From GCA-003244245 sp052390495 (GTDB taxonomy: Bacteria; Actinomycetota; Actinomycetes; Mycobacteriales; Pseudonocardiaceae), in contig JBQTGW010000165.1 in the NCBI GenBank assembly GCA_052390495.1, positions 1 to 21,660 on the forward strand: 21,660 nt of DNA. Direction: 5' to 3'. Each line of letters opens with the position of its first letter. Within the stretch, counting starts at the first letter, position 1. Positions 1 to 6,684 of the stretch are shown one piece after another. The notes below the pieces were generated by a model. The model did not search any database. It saw only the letters and a program-made list of their open reading frames with translations, and had not been told where the DNA came from. The position numbers were made by a program, and so were the translations under genes.

Positions 1-1170
1 CTGCTCTCACGGCATCTACAGGAGCCGGTGACGCTGGCATCCTTGGGATGGCAGACGAGCGCGGGAGCGCTCTACGTACCGGCCGACGACGGTCTGCACC
101 ATCCCTGGACACCGCCGGGGGCGATCGTGTCGCTGCGCGAGGTTTTGGAGGCGATAGGCATGGACCGGCGACACTTCGTCACTCTCACCGGAACCGGACT
201 GACCGTCGTCGCCCACGACTGGATGCTCGACCCCCAACGAGTCGCCGCCGCGGCCCGGGGCCAGCGAGTGGATCACGCCGTCGTTGACGATCTGGAGCGC
301 CGGGCCGATGCGGGCCGTCGGCTAGACGATGTGCTCGGTGGCGACGCGGTGCTGCGTGCGGTCCGTGAGGATTTGCGGTTGGTCACTGACATCCTGGACA
401 ACGCCCGCTACACCGAGGAGGTGGGTGCGCGGCTGTATGCGGTGGCTGCGGAGTTCGCCCGGATCGCCGGACTACGCGCCTTCGACAACTACGACCACGC
501 CCTGGCTCAGCGGTACTTCATTGCCGGGCTACGTGCCACGCACAGCAGCTCCGACCGCGCTGTCGGCGCGAATATCCTGACCTGCATGGCCCGGCAAGCC
601 CGAGAGCACGACCCACGCGACGCGGTCCGGTTGGCCGAGTCGGCGCTGGTGGGCGCGAAGGATCTCACTCCGGCGATGCAAGCCTCGATTCAGTCCCAAC
701 TCGCTATTGCGGCGGGAGCCGCCGGTGACGCGGCCACCGCGACCCGGGCGCAGGGCCGGATGTTCGAGCTCACCGCTGCGATGGACCCCGCCGCCGAGCC
801 GCCCTATATCTACTGGTGGTCCGACTCCGCAGCTCACTTGGCCGCCGGAACGTCAACGCTGGGTCTCGGTAAGCCGAGTCAGGCCGAGGAGCATTACCGG
901 GACGCGCTGGCCCGCATCGCGCCGTCGTTTCCGCGCGATCGGCTTCTCATCCTCTGCAGGCTCGCGCTGGCGCGGATACAGCTGCGGGAGCTGGAGGGGG
1001 CCTGCCGGGCGGCCACCGAAGCAGGCGTCCTGTTGCGTCGGCTCAACTCCGGACACAAGCGCACCCTGCTCGCCGCATTCCGCACCGCCGCCCAGCCCTA
1101 CGCCAACACCACCCAGATCAAAGACTTCGACGCCAAGTTCGGCGACCTGCTCCGCCCCACCTCCGCCTGA
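1..1170 (+). CDS. XRE-family transcriptional regulator with TPR-like C-terminal region (5' end outside window)
   Basis: The frame is open from base 1, so the gene starts upstream of the window; the GTG at 28 is probably internal. The first visible residues (LLSRHLQEP, then a LGWQ motif and a DGL..PWTP stretch) look like the end of a helix-turn-helix domain and its linker. The MDRRHF motif that follows is typical of a large family of Streptomyces and Pseudonocardiales regulators with an N-terminal Cro/C1-type HTH. The remaining roughly 280 residues are alanine- and arginine-rich helical sequence with paired-helix spacing (for example AEEHYRDALARIAP), which suggests a degenerate tetratricopeptide array for ligand or protein sensing. 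The usual length is about 400-450 residues, so only the HTH is likely missing. Its target cannot be told from the sequence. A hairpin follows the stop, so it is probably transcribed apart from menG. Confidence 0.7.
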   Translation: MLSRHLQEPVTLASLGWQTSAGALYVPADDGLHHPWTPPGAIVSLREVLEAIGMDRRHFVTLTGTGLTVVAHDWMLDPQRVAAAARGQRVDHAVVDDLERRADAGRRLDDVLGGDAVLRAVREDLRLVTDILDNARYTEEVGARLYAVAAEFARIAGLRAFDNYDHALAQRYFIAGLRATHSSSDRAVGANILTCMARQAREHDPRDAVRLAESALVGAKDLTPAMQASIQSQLAIAAGAAGDAATATRAQGRMFELTAAMDPAAEPPYIYWWSDSAAHLAAGTSTLGLGKPSQAEEHYRDALARIAPSFPRDRLLILCRLALARIQLRELEGACRAATEAGVLLRRLNSGHKRTLLAAFRTAAQPYANTTQIKDFDAKFGDLLRPTSA

Positions 1171-1185
1171 TCTGCACAGCAGCAG

Positions 1186-1220
1186 CTGCAGAGTCACGTC
1201 ACCCGGTGAACGTGATGCAG
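1186..1220 (+). terminator. Hairpin after the regulator gene (candidate terminator)
   Basis: CTGCA (1186-1190) pairs with TGCAG (1216-1220). After a 3-base bulge, TCACGT (1194-1199) pairs with ACGTGA (1210-1215), and a few further pairs form around the CACCCGGTG apex. The hairpin lies 16 bases after the regulator stop and 86 bases before menG. There is no T-tract, which is common for actinobacterial hairpin terminators. It could instead be an operator. Confidence 0.4.
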
Positions 1221-1306
1221 GCGTCCTTCTCGCAGGTGGACCCGCAACCAGCCGGTGGCCCCGCCGCCCCGGGCCGTGCACAACACCGAACCGTATGGTG
1301 GGCGCT

Positions 1307-1999
1307 GTGCCGAGAGCTGGGCTGGACAAGGACCCGCGTGATGTGGCGGCGATGTTCGACGGGGTGGCCCGCCGGTACGACCTGACTAACACGGTGCTGT
1401 CGTTCGGCCAGGATCGGCTGTGGCGCCGCCGGACCGTGGACACGGTCGCGGCTGGGCCGGGTGAGCGGGTGCTCGATCTGGCCGCGGGGACCGCGGTCTC
1501 CACCGTCGATCTGGCCCGCGACGGCGCGTGGTGTGTGGCAGCGGATTTCTCGCTGGGCATGCTCAGCGCCGGTAGGCACCGCAGCGTCCCGATGGTCGGG
1601 GCCGACGCCCTGGCCCTGCCGTTCGCGGACGGGGTTTTCGACGCGGTCACGATCTCCTTCGGGCTGCGCAATGTGGCGAGCCTCGACGCGGCGCTGGCCG
1701 AACTGGCCAGGGTCACCCGGCCCGGCGGGCGGCTGGTCATCTGTGAGTTCTCCACGCCAGCATGGAAGCCGTTTCGCGTGGTGTACCTGGAGTATCTGAT
1801 GCGCGCGCTGCCCGCCGTGGCCCGCCGGGTGAGCAGCAACCCCGAGGCCTACGTCTACCTCGCCGAGTCCATCCGGGTCTGGCCCGATCAGCGGGCGCTG
1901 GCCGAGCGGGTGGCCGCCGCGGGCTGGGCAGGCGTGCAGTGGCGCGACCTCACCGGCGGCATCGTCGCCCTGCACCGGGCCGTCAGGCCCTCCGAGTAA
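1307..1999 (+). CDS. menG: Demethylmenaquinone methyltransferase
   Basis: This is an SAM-dependent C-methyltransferase of the UbiE/MenG family (230 residues). It carries out the last step of menaquinone synthesis, demethylmenaquinol to menaquinol. The start of the protein (PRAGLDKDPRDVAAMFDGVA) closely matches my recollection of mycobacterial MenG, which supports the GTG at 1307; ATG 1295 and GTG 1298 are alternatives three to four codons upstream. YDLTNTVLS near residue 24 matches the first family signature, VLDLAAGTA (55-63) is the SAM-binding motif I, and ISFGLRNV and RVTRPGGRLVICEFS match the later family motifs. The C-terminal LTGGIVALH is also conserved. The frame is open far upstream, into the regulator gene, but that extension is a shadow frame. 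The neighbouring tail-modifying reductase and complex I operon fit a role in supplying quinone. Confidence 0.93.
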   Translation: MPRAGLDKDPRDVAAMFDGVARRYDLTNTVLSFGQDRLWRRRTVDTVAAGPGERVLDLAAGTAVSTVDLARDGAWCVAADFSLGMLSAGRHRSVPMVGADALALPFADGVFDAVTISFGLRNVASLDAALAELARVTRPGGRLVICEFSTPAWKPFRVVYLEYLMRALPAVARRVSSNPEAYVYLAESIRVWPDQRALAERVAAAGWAGVQWRDLTGGIVALHRAVRPSE

Positions 2000-2052
2000 G
2001 TTAAGCCCCCCGAGTGAGTCAAACCCCCCAGTTAGTCAAACCCCCGAGTAAC
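1994..2052. repeat. Short tandem direct repeats at the menG stop codon
   Basis: There are three imperfect 16-18 base units of the form GAGTNAGTYAARCCCCCC (1994-2011, 2012-2029, 2030-2045) plus a partial GAGTAAC (2046-2052). The first unit contains the menG stop codon. The function is unknown; slippage duplication and a factor-binding array are both possible. Confidence 0.65.
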
Positions 2053-2119
2053 CGTGCAGTGCGAGTGGCTAACCCCACACCACACCTGCGCGGGGGAGGG
2101 GGTTCACCGGTCTGGCGCC

Positions 2120-2142
2120 TAGACTCGGGCCGACGACGTCGG
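2120..2142 (+). promoter_or_regulatory. Candidate menJ promoter -10 box and palindrome
   Basis: TAGACT (2120-2125) resembles the -10 box of the main actinobacterial sigma factor. I see no good -35 box at the usual distance. Just downstream, CCGACG-A-CGTCGG (2130-2142) is a perfect 6-bp inverted repeat that would sit at about the start of transcription, where a repressor could bind. The assignment rests on pattern only. Confidence 0.3.
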
Positions 2143-2172
2143 TGATCGGGTTGACCAGCGTAGGGAGCCAGG

Positions 2173-3474
2173 ATGGCCAGTCGATCAGGCGCGGAGCCGA
2201 GCAGCGAGAACGATGCGGACGTGATCGTTGTCGGTGCGGGCCCCGCAGGCTCGACGGCTGCCGCGTACCTGGCCCGAGCTGGACTCGACGTGCTGCTGTT
2301 GGAGAAGTCCACCTTTCCGCGCGACAAGGTGTGTGGCGACGGGCTGACCCCGCGTGGCGTGAAGCAACTGATCGACCTGGGCATCGACACCAGCGTCGAG
2401 GCAGGTTGGCTGCACAACCGGGGCCTGCGGGTGGTGGGCGGCGGATTGACCCTGGAACTGCCGTGGCCCGAGCTGGCCAGCTTCCCGCCCTACGGTGCGG
2501 TGCGGCCGAGGCAGGACTTCGACGAGATGCTCGTCCGGCATGCCGAGAAGGCCGGCGCTCGGCTGCACGAGCGCAACACCATCGCCGAGGCGATCACCGA
2601 CGAGCGCACCGGGCGGATCATCGGCGTAAGCGGCAGGCAGGGTCCAGACAAACAGCCGGTCACCTACCGCGCCCCGCTCACGCTGGCCTGCGACGGGGTC
2701 AGCGCGCGGCTGGCGCTGAGCCTGGGGATGGACAAGCGCGAGGATCGTCCGATGGGTGTGGCGGTGCGCCGTTACTACAGCAGCCCCCGCACCCACGACG
2801 ACTTCCTGGAGAGCCACCTGGAGCTGTGGGACCGCAGCGACCCGCGGCACGAGAAGCTGTTGCCCGGCTATGGCTGGATCTTCGGTATGGGCGACGGGAC
2901 GTCCAACGTCGGCTTGGGAATACTGTCTACTTCCAAGGCCTACGGCAACACCGACTACCGGGCGTTGCTGCGTTCCTGGTTGGACGGTACTCCACTGGAG
3001 TGGGGTTTCCGGGAAGAGAACGCTACGGGAAAGGTCGGTGGTGCGGCGCTGCCGATGGGCTTCAACCGCACTCCGCACTACCACGACGGCCTGCTGCTGG
3101 TCGGGGACGCAGGCGGCATGGTCAACCCGTTCAACGGTGAGGGCATCGCCTACGCCATGCAGTCCGCCCGGCTGGCGGCCGAGTGCACTGTTCAGGCGCT
3201 GGCCCGGCGGGCGGGGCCAGGGCGGGAGCATGCGCTGCGGAATTATCCGATGGTGCTGCGCGACGAGCTGGGGGGCTACTTCCGGTTGGGCAACGCGTTC
3301 AGCCGGTTGATCGGCCATCCGGCGGTCATGCGGACCGCCACCCGCTACGGCATGCCACGTACTACGCTCATGCGCTTCGTACTCAAGTTGCTGGCCAACC
3401 TCTACGACAGCAGGGAGGGTGACGCAATGGACCGGGTGATCAGCGCGATGACCCGGCTCGCGCCCAGTGCATGA
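2173..3474 (+). CDS. menJ: Geranylgeranyl reductase family FAD protein, MenJ-like menaquinone tail reductase
   Basis: This is a 433-residue flavoprotein of the geranylgeranyl reductase family. In mycobacteria the orthologue MenJ saturates one isoprene unit of the menaquinone side chain. The FAD dinucleotide motif GAGPAG is at residues 21-26, followed by an acidic residue after the second strand (LLLEK). The family motif YGWIF begins at residue 233, and the second flavin motif GDAGGMVNPFNGEGIAYAM contains Asp312. The length is typical. The start ATG has an AGGGAG ribosome site 7 bases upstream. It lies between menG and nuoA on the same strand, which favours a menaquinone role over chlorophyll or archaeal-lipid roles known for other family members. 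The number of double bonds reduced cannot be told from the sequence. Confidence 0.85.
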   Translation: MASRSGAEPSSENDADVIVVGAGPAGSTAAAYLARAGLDVLLLEKSTFPRDKVCGDGLTPRGVKQLIDLGIDTSVEAGWLHNRGLRVVGGGLTLELPWPELASFPPYGAVRPRQDFDEMLVRHAEKAGARLHERNTIAEAITDERTGRIIGVSGRQGPDKQPVTYRAPLTLACDGVSARLALSLGMDKREDRPMGVAVRRYYSSPRTHDDFLESHLELWDRSDPRHEKLLPGYGWIFGMGDGTSNVGLGILSTSKAYGNTDYRALLRSWLDGTPLEWGFREENATGKVGGAALPMGFNRTPHYHDGLLLVGDAGGMVNPFNGEGIAYAMQSARLAAECTVQALARRAGPGREHALRNYPMVLRDELGGYFRLGNAFSRLIGHPAVMRTATRYGMPRTTLMRFVLKLLANLYDSREGDAMDRVISAMTRLAPSA

Positions 3475-3492
3475 TCGCCAGTGGGGCTCGTT

Positions 3493-3511
3493 GTAGGTTA
3501 GCCTCAGTGCT
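3493..3511. promoter_or_regulatory. Partial IdeR/DtxR-like iron-box sequence upstream of nuoA
   Basis: Bases 3494-3504 (TAGGTTAGCCT) match the left half and centre of the classical 19-bp DtxR/IdeR iron box. The right half (CAGTGCT) matches poorly: about 12 of 19 positions fit overall. It lies about 65-80 bases before nuoA and upstream of the candidate -10 box. An iron-responsive link would make sense for an enzyme with nine or more Fe-S clusters, but the site is incomplete. Confidence 0.2.
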
Positions 3512-3531
3512 GCGCGTGACCAGCTCGCACG

Positions 3532-3537
3532 TAGGGT
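3532..3537 (+). promoter_or_regulatory. Candidate -10 box of the nuo operon
   Basis: TAGGGT matches the actinobacterial -10 pattern and would give a leader of about 30 bases before the nuoA GTG. No convincing -35 hexamer is present at 16-19 bases spacing, so activator-dependent or alternative-sigma transcription is possible. Read-through from menJ is not excluded because no terminator hairpin is evident in the 101-base spacer. Confidence 0.3.
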
Positions 3538-3575
3538 ACGGCGGACGTCGATGAGACGGGAAGGAAGGGACGCAA

Positions 3576-3941
3576 GTGCTGCAGCCCTACGTCCCCTTGC
3601 TAGTGATGTTTATGCTGGCGGCAGGATTTGCTATCTTTGCCGTCGTCGCGGGCCCACACCTCGGGCCGCGCCGGTACAACAAGGCAAAGCTCGATGCCTA
3701 CGAGTGCGGTATCGAGCCTTCCCCGCAGCCTGTCGTCGGCGCTGGGCGGATGCCGGTGGCTTACTACCTCACCGCGATGTTGTTCATCTTGTTCGACATC
3801 GAGATGGTCTTTCTCTACCCGTTCGCAGTTTCTGCTGACGCGCTCGGGTTGTTCGGCCTGGTGGAGATCGCCCTGTTCATCGTGACGCTCGGCTTCGCCT
3901 ACGCCTATGTGTGGCGGCGCGGCGGACTGGACTGGAACTGA
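3576..3941 (+). CDS. nuoA: NADH-quinone oxidoreductase subunit A
   Basis: This is a small membrane subunit of complex I (121 residues) near the quinone entry site. It has three predicted membrane helices, at about residues 6-26, 62-83 and 91-112. The loop motif YECGIEP begins at residue 42, and FDIEMVFLYP carries the conserved acidic residues Asp74 and Glu76. The start codon is GTG, preceded by a purine-rich ribosome site (AAGGAAGGGA, 3561-3570). It is the first gene of the operon and is separated from nuoB by a single base. The length and motifs are normal for the family. Confidence 0.96.
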   Translation: MLQPYVPLLVMFMLAAGFAIFAVVAGPHLGPRRYNKAKLDAYECGIEPSPQPVVGAGRMPVAYYLTAMLFILFDIEMVFLYPFAVSADALGLFGLVEIALFIVTLGFAYAYVWRRGGLDWN

Positions 3942-3942
3942 T

Positions 3943-4581
3943 ATGGGACTTGAGGAGAAGCTGCCCAGCGGGATCCTGCTGACCAATGTGGAGAAGCTGG
4001 TCAACTGGACCCGCAAGTCGTCGCTGTGGCCCGCCACGTTCGGGCTGGCCTGCTGCGCGATCGAGATGATGACGACCGGAGCGCCCCGTTATGATCTGGC
4101 CCGTTTCGGCATGGAGGTGTTCCGCGCCTCCCCCCGCCAGGCCGACCTGATGATCGTCGCGGGTCGGGTGAGCAACAAGATGGCTCCGGTACTGCGCCAG
4201 ATCTACGACCAGATGCCCGAGCCCCGCTGGGTGCTGGCGATGGGTGTCTGCGCCTCCAGCGGAGGGATGTTCAACAACTACGCGATCGTGCAGGGCGTGG
4301 ACCACATCGTTCCGGTGGACATGTACCTGCCCGGCTGCCCACCACGGCCGGAGATGCTCATCGACGCAATTCTCAAGCTGCACGCCAAGATCATGGATGA
4401 GCCGCTGGGGCCGAAGCGGGCCGCGCTGAAGGCCGAAAGCGGCCAGCGCACCGAGATGGTGCCGTCCTCGGTGCGGTACGCCCCGAAGCAAGGCCGGACC
4501 GTCGAAGCCCCGGTTGCCGAAGCCCCGGTTGCCGAAGCCCCGGTTGCCGAAGTCCCGGTTGCCGAAGTCGGAGGGCGGTGA
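3943..4581 (+). CDS. nuoB: NADH-quinone oxidoreductase subunit B
   Basis: This is the peripheral-arm subunit holding the terminal [4Fe-4S] cluster N2, which reduces quinone (212 residues). The four cluster ligands are visible: tandem Cys37-Cys38 in GLACCAIEMM, Cys103 in GVCASSGG and Cys132 in LPGCPPRPE. The chosen ATG follows the nuoA stop after one base and gives the N-terminus MGLEEKLPSG. The conserved domain ends at about residue 165. The rest is an actinobacterial-type tail that finishes in a pentapeptide repeat, (A/V)EAPV, from residue 187 to 209. This is encoded by 15-bp tandem DNA repeats and is unlikely to be part of the folded core. The stop overlaps the nuoC start by four bases (GTGA). 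Confidence 0.96.
   Translation: MGLEEKLPSGILLTNVEKLVNWTRKSSLWPATFGLACCAIEMMTTGAPRYDLARFGMEVFRASPRQADLMIVAGRVSNKMAPVLRQIYDQMPEPRWVLAMGVCASSGGMFNNYAIVQGVDHIVPVDMYLPGCPPRPEMLIDAILKLHAKIMDEPLGPKRAALKAESGQRTEMVPSSVRYAPKQGRTVEAPVAEAPVAEAPVAEVPVAEVGGR
4501..4569 (+). repeat. 15-bp tandem repeat in the 3' end of nuoB
   Basis: About 4.6 copies of the unit GCCGAAGCCCCGGTT occur, at 4501-4515, 4516-4530, 4531-4545, 4546-4560 and partial 4561-4569. Differences are limited to single C/T changes. The period is a multiple of three, so it encodes AEAPV repeats and can change copy number without breaking the frame. Confidence 0.93.
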
Positions 4582-5348
4582 GCGCGGTGGCGGACCAGGC
4601 CAAGGATCAGCTCAAGGACCTCGAGCCAGGCAAGCCCAGCTCGGCGGACATGGACTCGGTGCGCCATGCCGAGCACGAGGCCCGTGGCGGTGTGGTCGCG
4701 GGCCGGGCCCGGCGGGGCATGTTCGGAGTGGGCGACGCCGGGGACACCTCCGGGTTCGGTGGGTTGGCGCTACCCGGCTACGCACCCGCCGCCGCGCGGC
4801 GGCCCTACGGCGGCTGGTTCGACGAGTTCACCGACGAGCTGCTCGCCGCGATGGCTGAGCACGACGTGCCAGCCGAAGCGATTCAGCAGATCACCGTCGA
4901 CCGCGGCGAGATCACCTACTACGTGCGCCGTGAGTACCTGGTCGCGCTGTGCCGGACCTTGCGCGACGATCCGGGGCTGCGCTTCGAGCTGTGCAGCTCG
5001 GTGTCCGGGGTGGACTACGGCGGCGACGTCGCGCAGCGGCTGCACTCGGTCTACCACCTCACGTCGATGACCTACCGGCGCCGGATCCGCCTTGAGGTCG
5101 CCGTCGATGTCGATGATGCTCACGTGCCCAGCGTGGTGGCGGTGTATCCCACCGCGGACTGGCACGAGCGTGAGGCCTGGGACATGTTCGGCATCGTCTA
5201 CGACGGCCACCCGGCATTGACCCGAATCCTCATGCCGGACGACTGGGACGGGCACCCCCAGCGCAAGGACTACCCGCTCGGCGGGATACCGGTGGAGTAC
5301 AAAGGTGCCGAGATCCCCCCGCCCGACCAGCGGAGGGCATACACATGA
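4578..5348 (+). CDS. nuoC: NADH-quinone oxidoreductase subunit C
   Basis: This is the 30-kDa-type peripheral subunit (256 residues) that packs against NuoD near the quinone site. The family signature is clear in the last third: ADWHEREAWDMFGIVYDGHP, then RILMPDDWDGHPQRKDYPLGG. The N-terminal 80 or so residues contain RRGMFGVGDAGDTSGFGG, which resembles mycobacterial NuoC and is longer than in proteobacteria. The GTG start overlaps the nuoB stop (GTGA) and has GGAGGGC just upstream; GTG 4587 is a less likely alternative. NuoC is separate from NuoD here, not fused as in E. coli. The stop overlaps an ATG (ATGA at 5345-5348) that opens an 8-codon mini-ORF and not nuoD itself. Confidence 0.95.
   Translation: MSAVADQAKDQLKDLEPGKPSSADMDSVRHAEHEARGGVVAGRARRGMFGVGDAGDTSGFGGLALPGYAPAAARRPYGGWFDEFTDELLAAMAEHDVPAEAIQQITVDRGEITYYVRREYLVALCRTLRDDPGLRFELCSSVSGVDYGGDVAQRLHSVYHLTSMTYRRRIRLEVAVDVDDAHVPSVVAVYPTADWHEREAWDMFGIVYDGHPALTRILMPDDWDGHPQRKDYPLGGIPVEYKGAEIPPPDQRRAYT
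5332..5337 (+). promoter_or_regulatory. Ribosome binding site that serves the mini-ORF, not nuoD directly
   Basis: GGAGGG is 7 bases before the ATG at 5345. The nuoD ATG at 5368 is 30 bases away from it and has no purine-rich site of its own in between. This suggests that nuoD depends on reinitiation after translation of the preceding frames. Confidence 0.55.
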
Positions 5349-5388
5349 GCAGCGAGACAGCAGCCACATGAGCAGCGAAGCCGCAGCG
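5343..5388 (+). repeat. 23-bp tandem duplication over the nuoD start
   Basis: Bases 5343-5365 and 5366-5388 are two copies of one sequence. The first 13 bases (ACATGAGCAGCGA) are identical and the whole matches at 19 of 23 positions. Because 23 is not a multiple of three, the two ATGs are in different frames. Confidence 0.8.
5345..5371 (+). promoter_or_regulatory. 8-codon leader mini-ORF between nuoC and nuoD
   Basis: The frame reads MSSETAAT-stop. Its ATG overlaps the nuoC stop (ATGA, 5345-5348) and its TGA overlaps the nuoD ATG (ATGA, 5368-5371). The peptide mirrors the start of NuoD (MSSEAAAA), as expected from a duplication. Its likely role is translational coupling; it may have no peptide function. 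Confidence 0.5.
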
Positions 5389-6684
5389 GCGCACGCCAGA
5401 GAGACGACCGAAGGCCGGGTTTACACCGTCACCGGCGGTGACTGGGACAGTCTGGTCGAGGACACCCAGCACGACGAACGCATCATCATCAACATGGGGC
5501 CGCAGCACCCTTCCACGCACGGCGTGCTACGGCTGGTGCTGGAGCTGGAGGGCGAGGTCGTCACCCAGGCCCGCTCGGTGATCGGCTATCTGCACACCGG
5601 TATCGAGAAGAACTGCGAGTACCGGAACTGGACCCAGGGCGTCACATTCGTCACGAGAATGGACTACCTCGCGCCGCTGTTCAACGAAACCGCCTACTGC
5701 CTGGCCACCGAGAAGCTGCTCGGCATCACCGCGCCACGCCGCGCGCAGGTGATCCGAGTATTGCTGATGGAACTCAACCGGGTCAGCTCGCACCTGGTGG
5801 CCTTGGCCACCGGCGGGATGGAGCTCGGCGCGCTGACCGGGATGACGGCCGGCTTCCGGGAGCGTGAGGAGGTCCTGCACATACTGGAGTTCCTCACCGG
5901 GCTGCGGATGAATCATGCCTTCGTCCGCCCCGGCGGCGTCGCACAGGACCTTCCCGAAGGGTACGAAACCAAGATTCGGGACTTCCTCAAGGTGATGGAC
6001 GGCCGACTTCCCGATTACGATAAGCTCCTCACCGGGCAGCCAGTCTGGAAGAAGCGCTTGCAAAAAGTGGGTTACCTGCCGTTGGACGGCTGTATGCAGC
6101 TGGGCATCACCGGCCCGATTCTGCGCTGTGCAGGTTTGGAGTGGGATCTGCGCAAGGTCGAGCCCTACTGCGGCTACGAGGAATACGATTTCGAGGTTCC
6201 CACGCACACTGACGCGGACTGCTATGCCCGCTACCTGCTGCGTGTGGAGGAGATCCACCAATCACTGAAGATCGTGGCCCAAGCCCTGGACAAGCTGGAG
6301 CCCGGCCCGGTGATGGTGGGCGACGCCAAGATCGCCTGGCCGGCCCAGCTGAGCATCGGTGCCGATGGGATGGGCAACTCCCTCGAGCATGTCCGCAAGA
6401 TCATGGGGCAGTCCATGGAGTCGCTGATCCACCACTTCAAGCTGGTCACCGAGGGTTTCAAGGTGCCAGCGGGGCAGGCTTACTCGGTGGTGGAGTCCCC
6501 CCGCGGGGAACTGGGATACCACCTGGTCTCCGACGGTGGGACCCGGCCGATGCGGGTGCACGTGCGGGATCCCAGCTTCGTCAACCTGCAGTCCATGCCT
6601 GCGATGAGCGAGGGCGGGCTGGTGGCCGACGTCATCGCCGCGGTGGCGTCGATCGACCCGGTGATGGGAGGTGTGGACCGATGA
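5368..6684 (+). CDS. nuoD: NADH-quinone oxidoreductase subunit D
   Basis: This is the 49-kDa-type subunit (438 residues) that forms the quinone-reduction pocket with NuoB. The conserved GPQHPSTHG lies at residues 44-52, in which His51 corresponds to the quinone-head-group His38 of Thermus Nqo4. Tyr100 in RMDYL corresponds to Thermus Tyr87. IGYLHTGIEK and the C-terminal DPVMGGVDR are also conserved. The first 37 residues are a variable actinobacterial extension. The ATG at 5368 is chosen because it overlaps the stop of the mini-ORF. A frame-continuous GTG at 5305 lies inside nuoC and lacks a good ribosome site. The 3' end overlaps nuoE by ATGA. Confidence 0.95.
   Translation: MSSEAAAAHARETTEGRVYTVTGGDWDSLVEDTQHDERIIINMGPQHPSTHGVLRLVLELEGEVVTQARSVIGYLHTGIEKNCEYRNWTQGVTFVTRMDYLAPLFNETAYCLATEKLLGITAPRRAQVIRVLLMELNRVSSHLVALATGGMELGALTGMTAGFREREEVLHILEFLTGLRMNHAFVRPGGVAQDLPEGYETKIRDFLKVMDGRLPDYDKLLTGQPVWKKRLQKVGYLPLDGCMQLGITGPILRCAGLEWDLRKVEPYCGYEEYDFEVPTHTDADCYARYLLRVEEIHQSLKIVAQALDKLEPGPVMVGDAKIAWPAQLSIGADGMGNSLEHVRKIMGQSMESLIHHFKLVTEGFKVPAGQAYSVVESPRGELGYHLVSDGGTRPMRVHVRDPSFVNLQSMPAMSEGGLVADVIAAVASIDPVMGGVDR

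Noticed and set aside
707..1306. Long in-frame extension of menG upstream into the regulator gene
   Set aside because: It is Pro/Arg/Ser-rich shadow sequence antagonistic to the real regulator frame, and the menG homology begins at 1307.
1199..1975. Long minus-strand open frames opposite menG and the nuo genes
   Set aside because: These are the usual antisense frames of high-GC codon usage and carry no family motifs.
3511..3530. Rex-like (NADH-sensing) operator upstream of nuoA, CGTGACCAGCTCGCA
   Set aside because: Rex is known to regulate nuo in Streptomyces, but here the half-sites match poorly and the spacing is one base off, so the pattern is no better than chance in GC-rich DNA.
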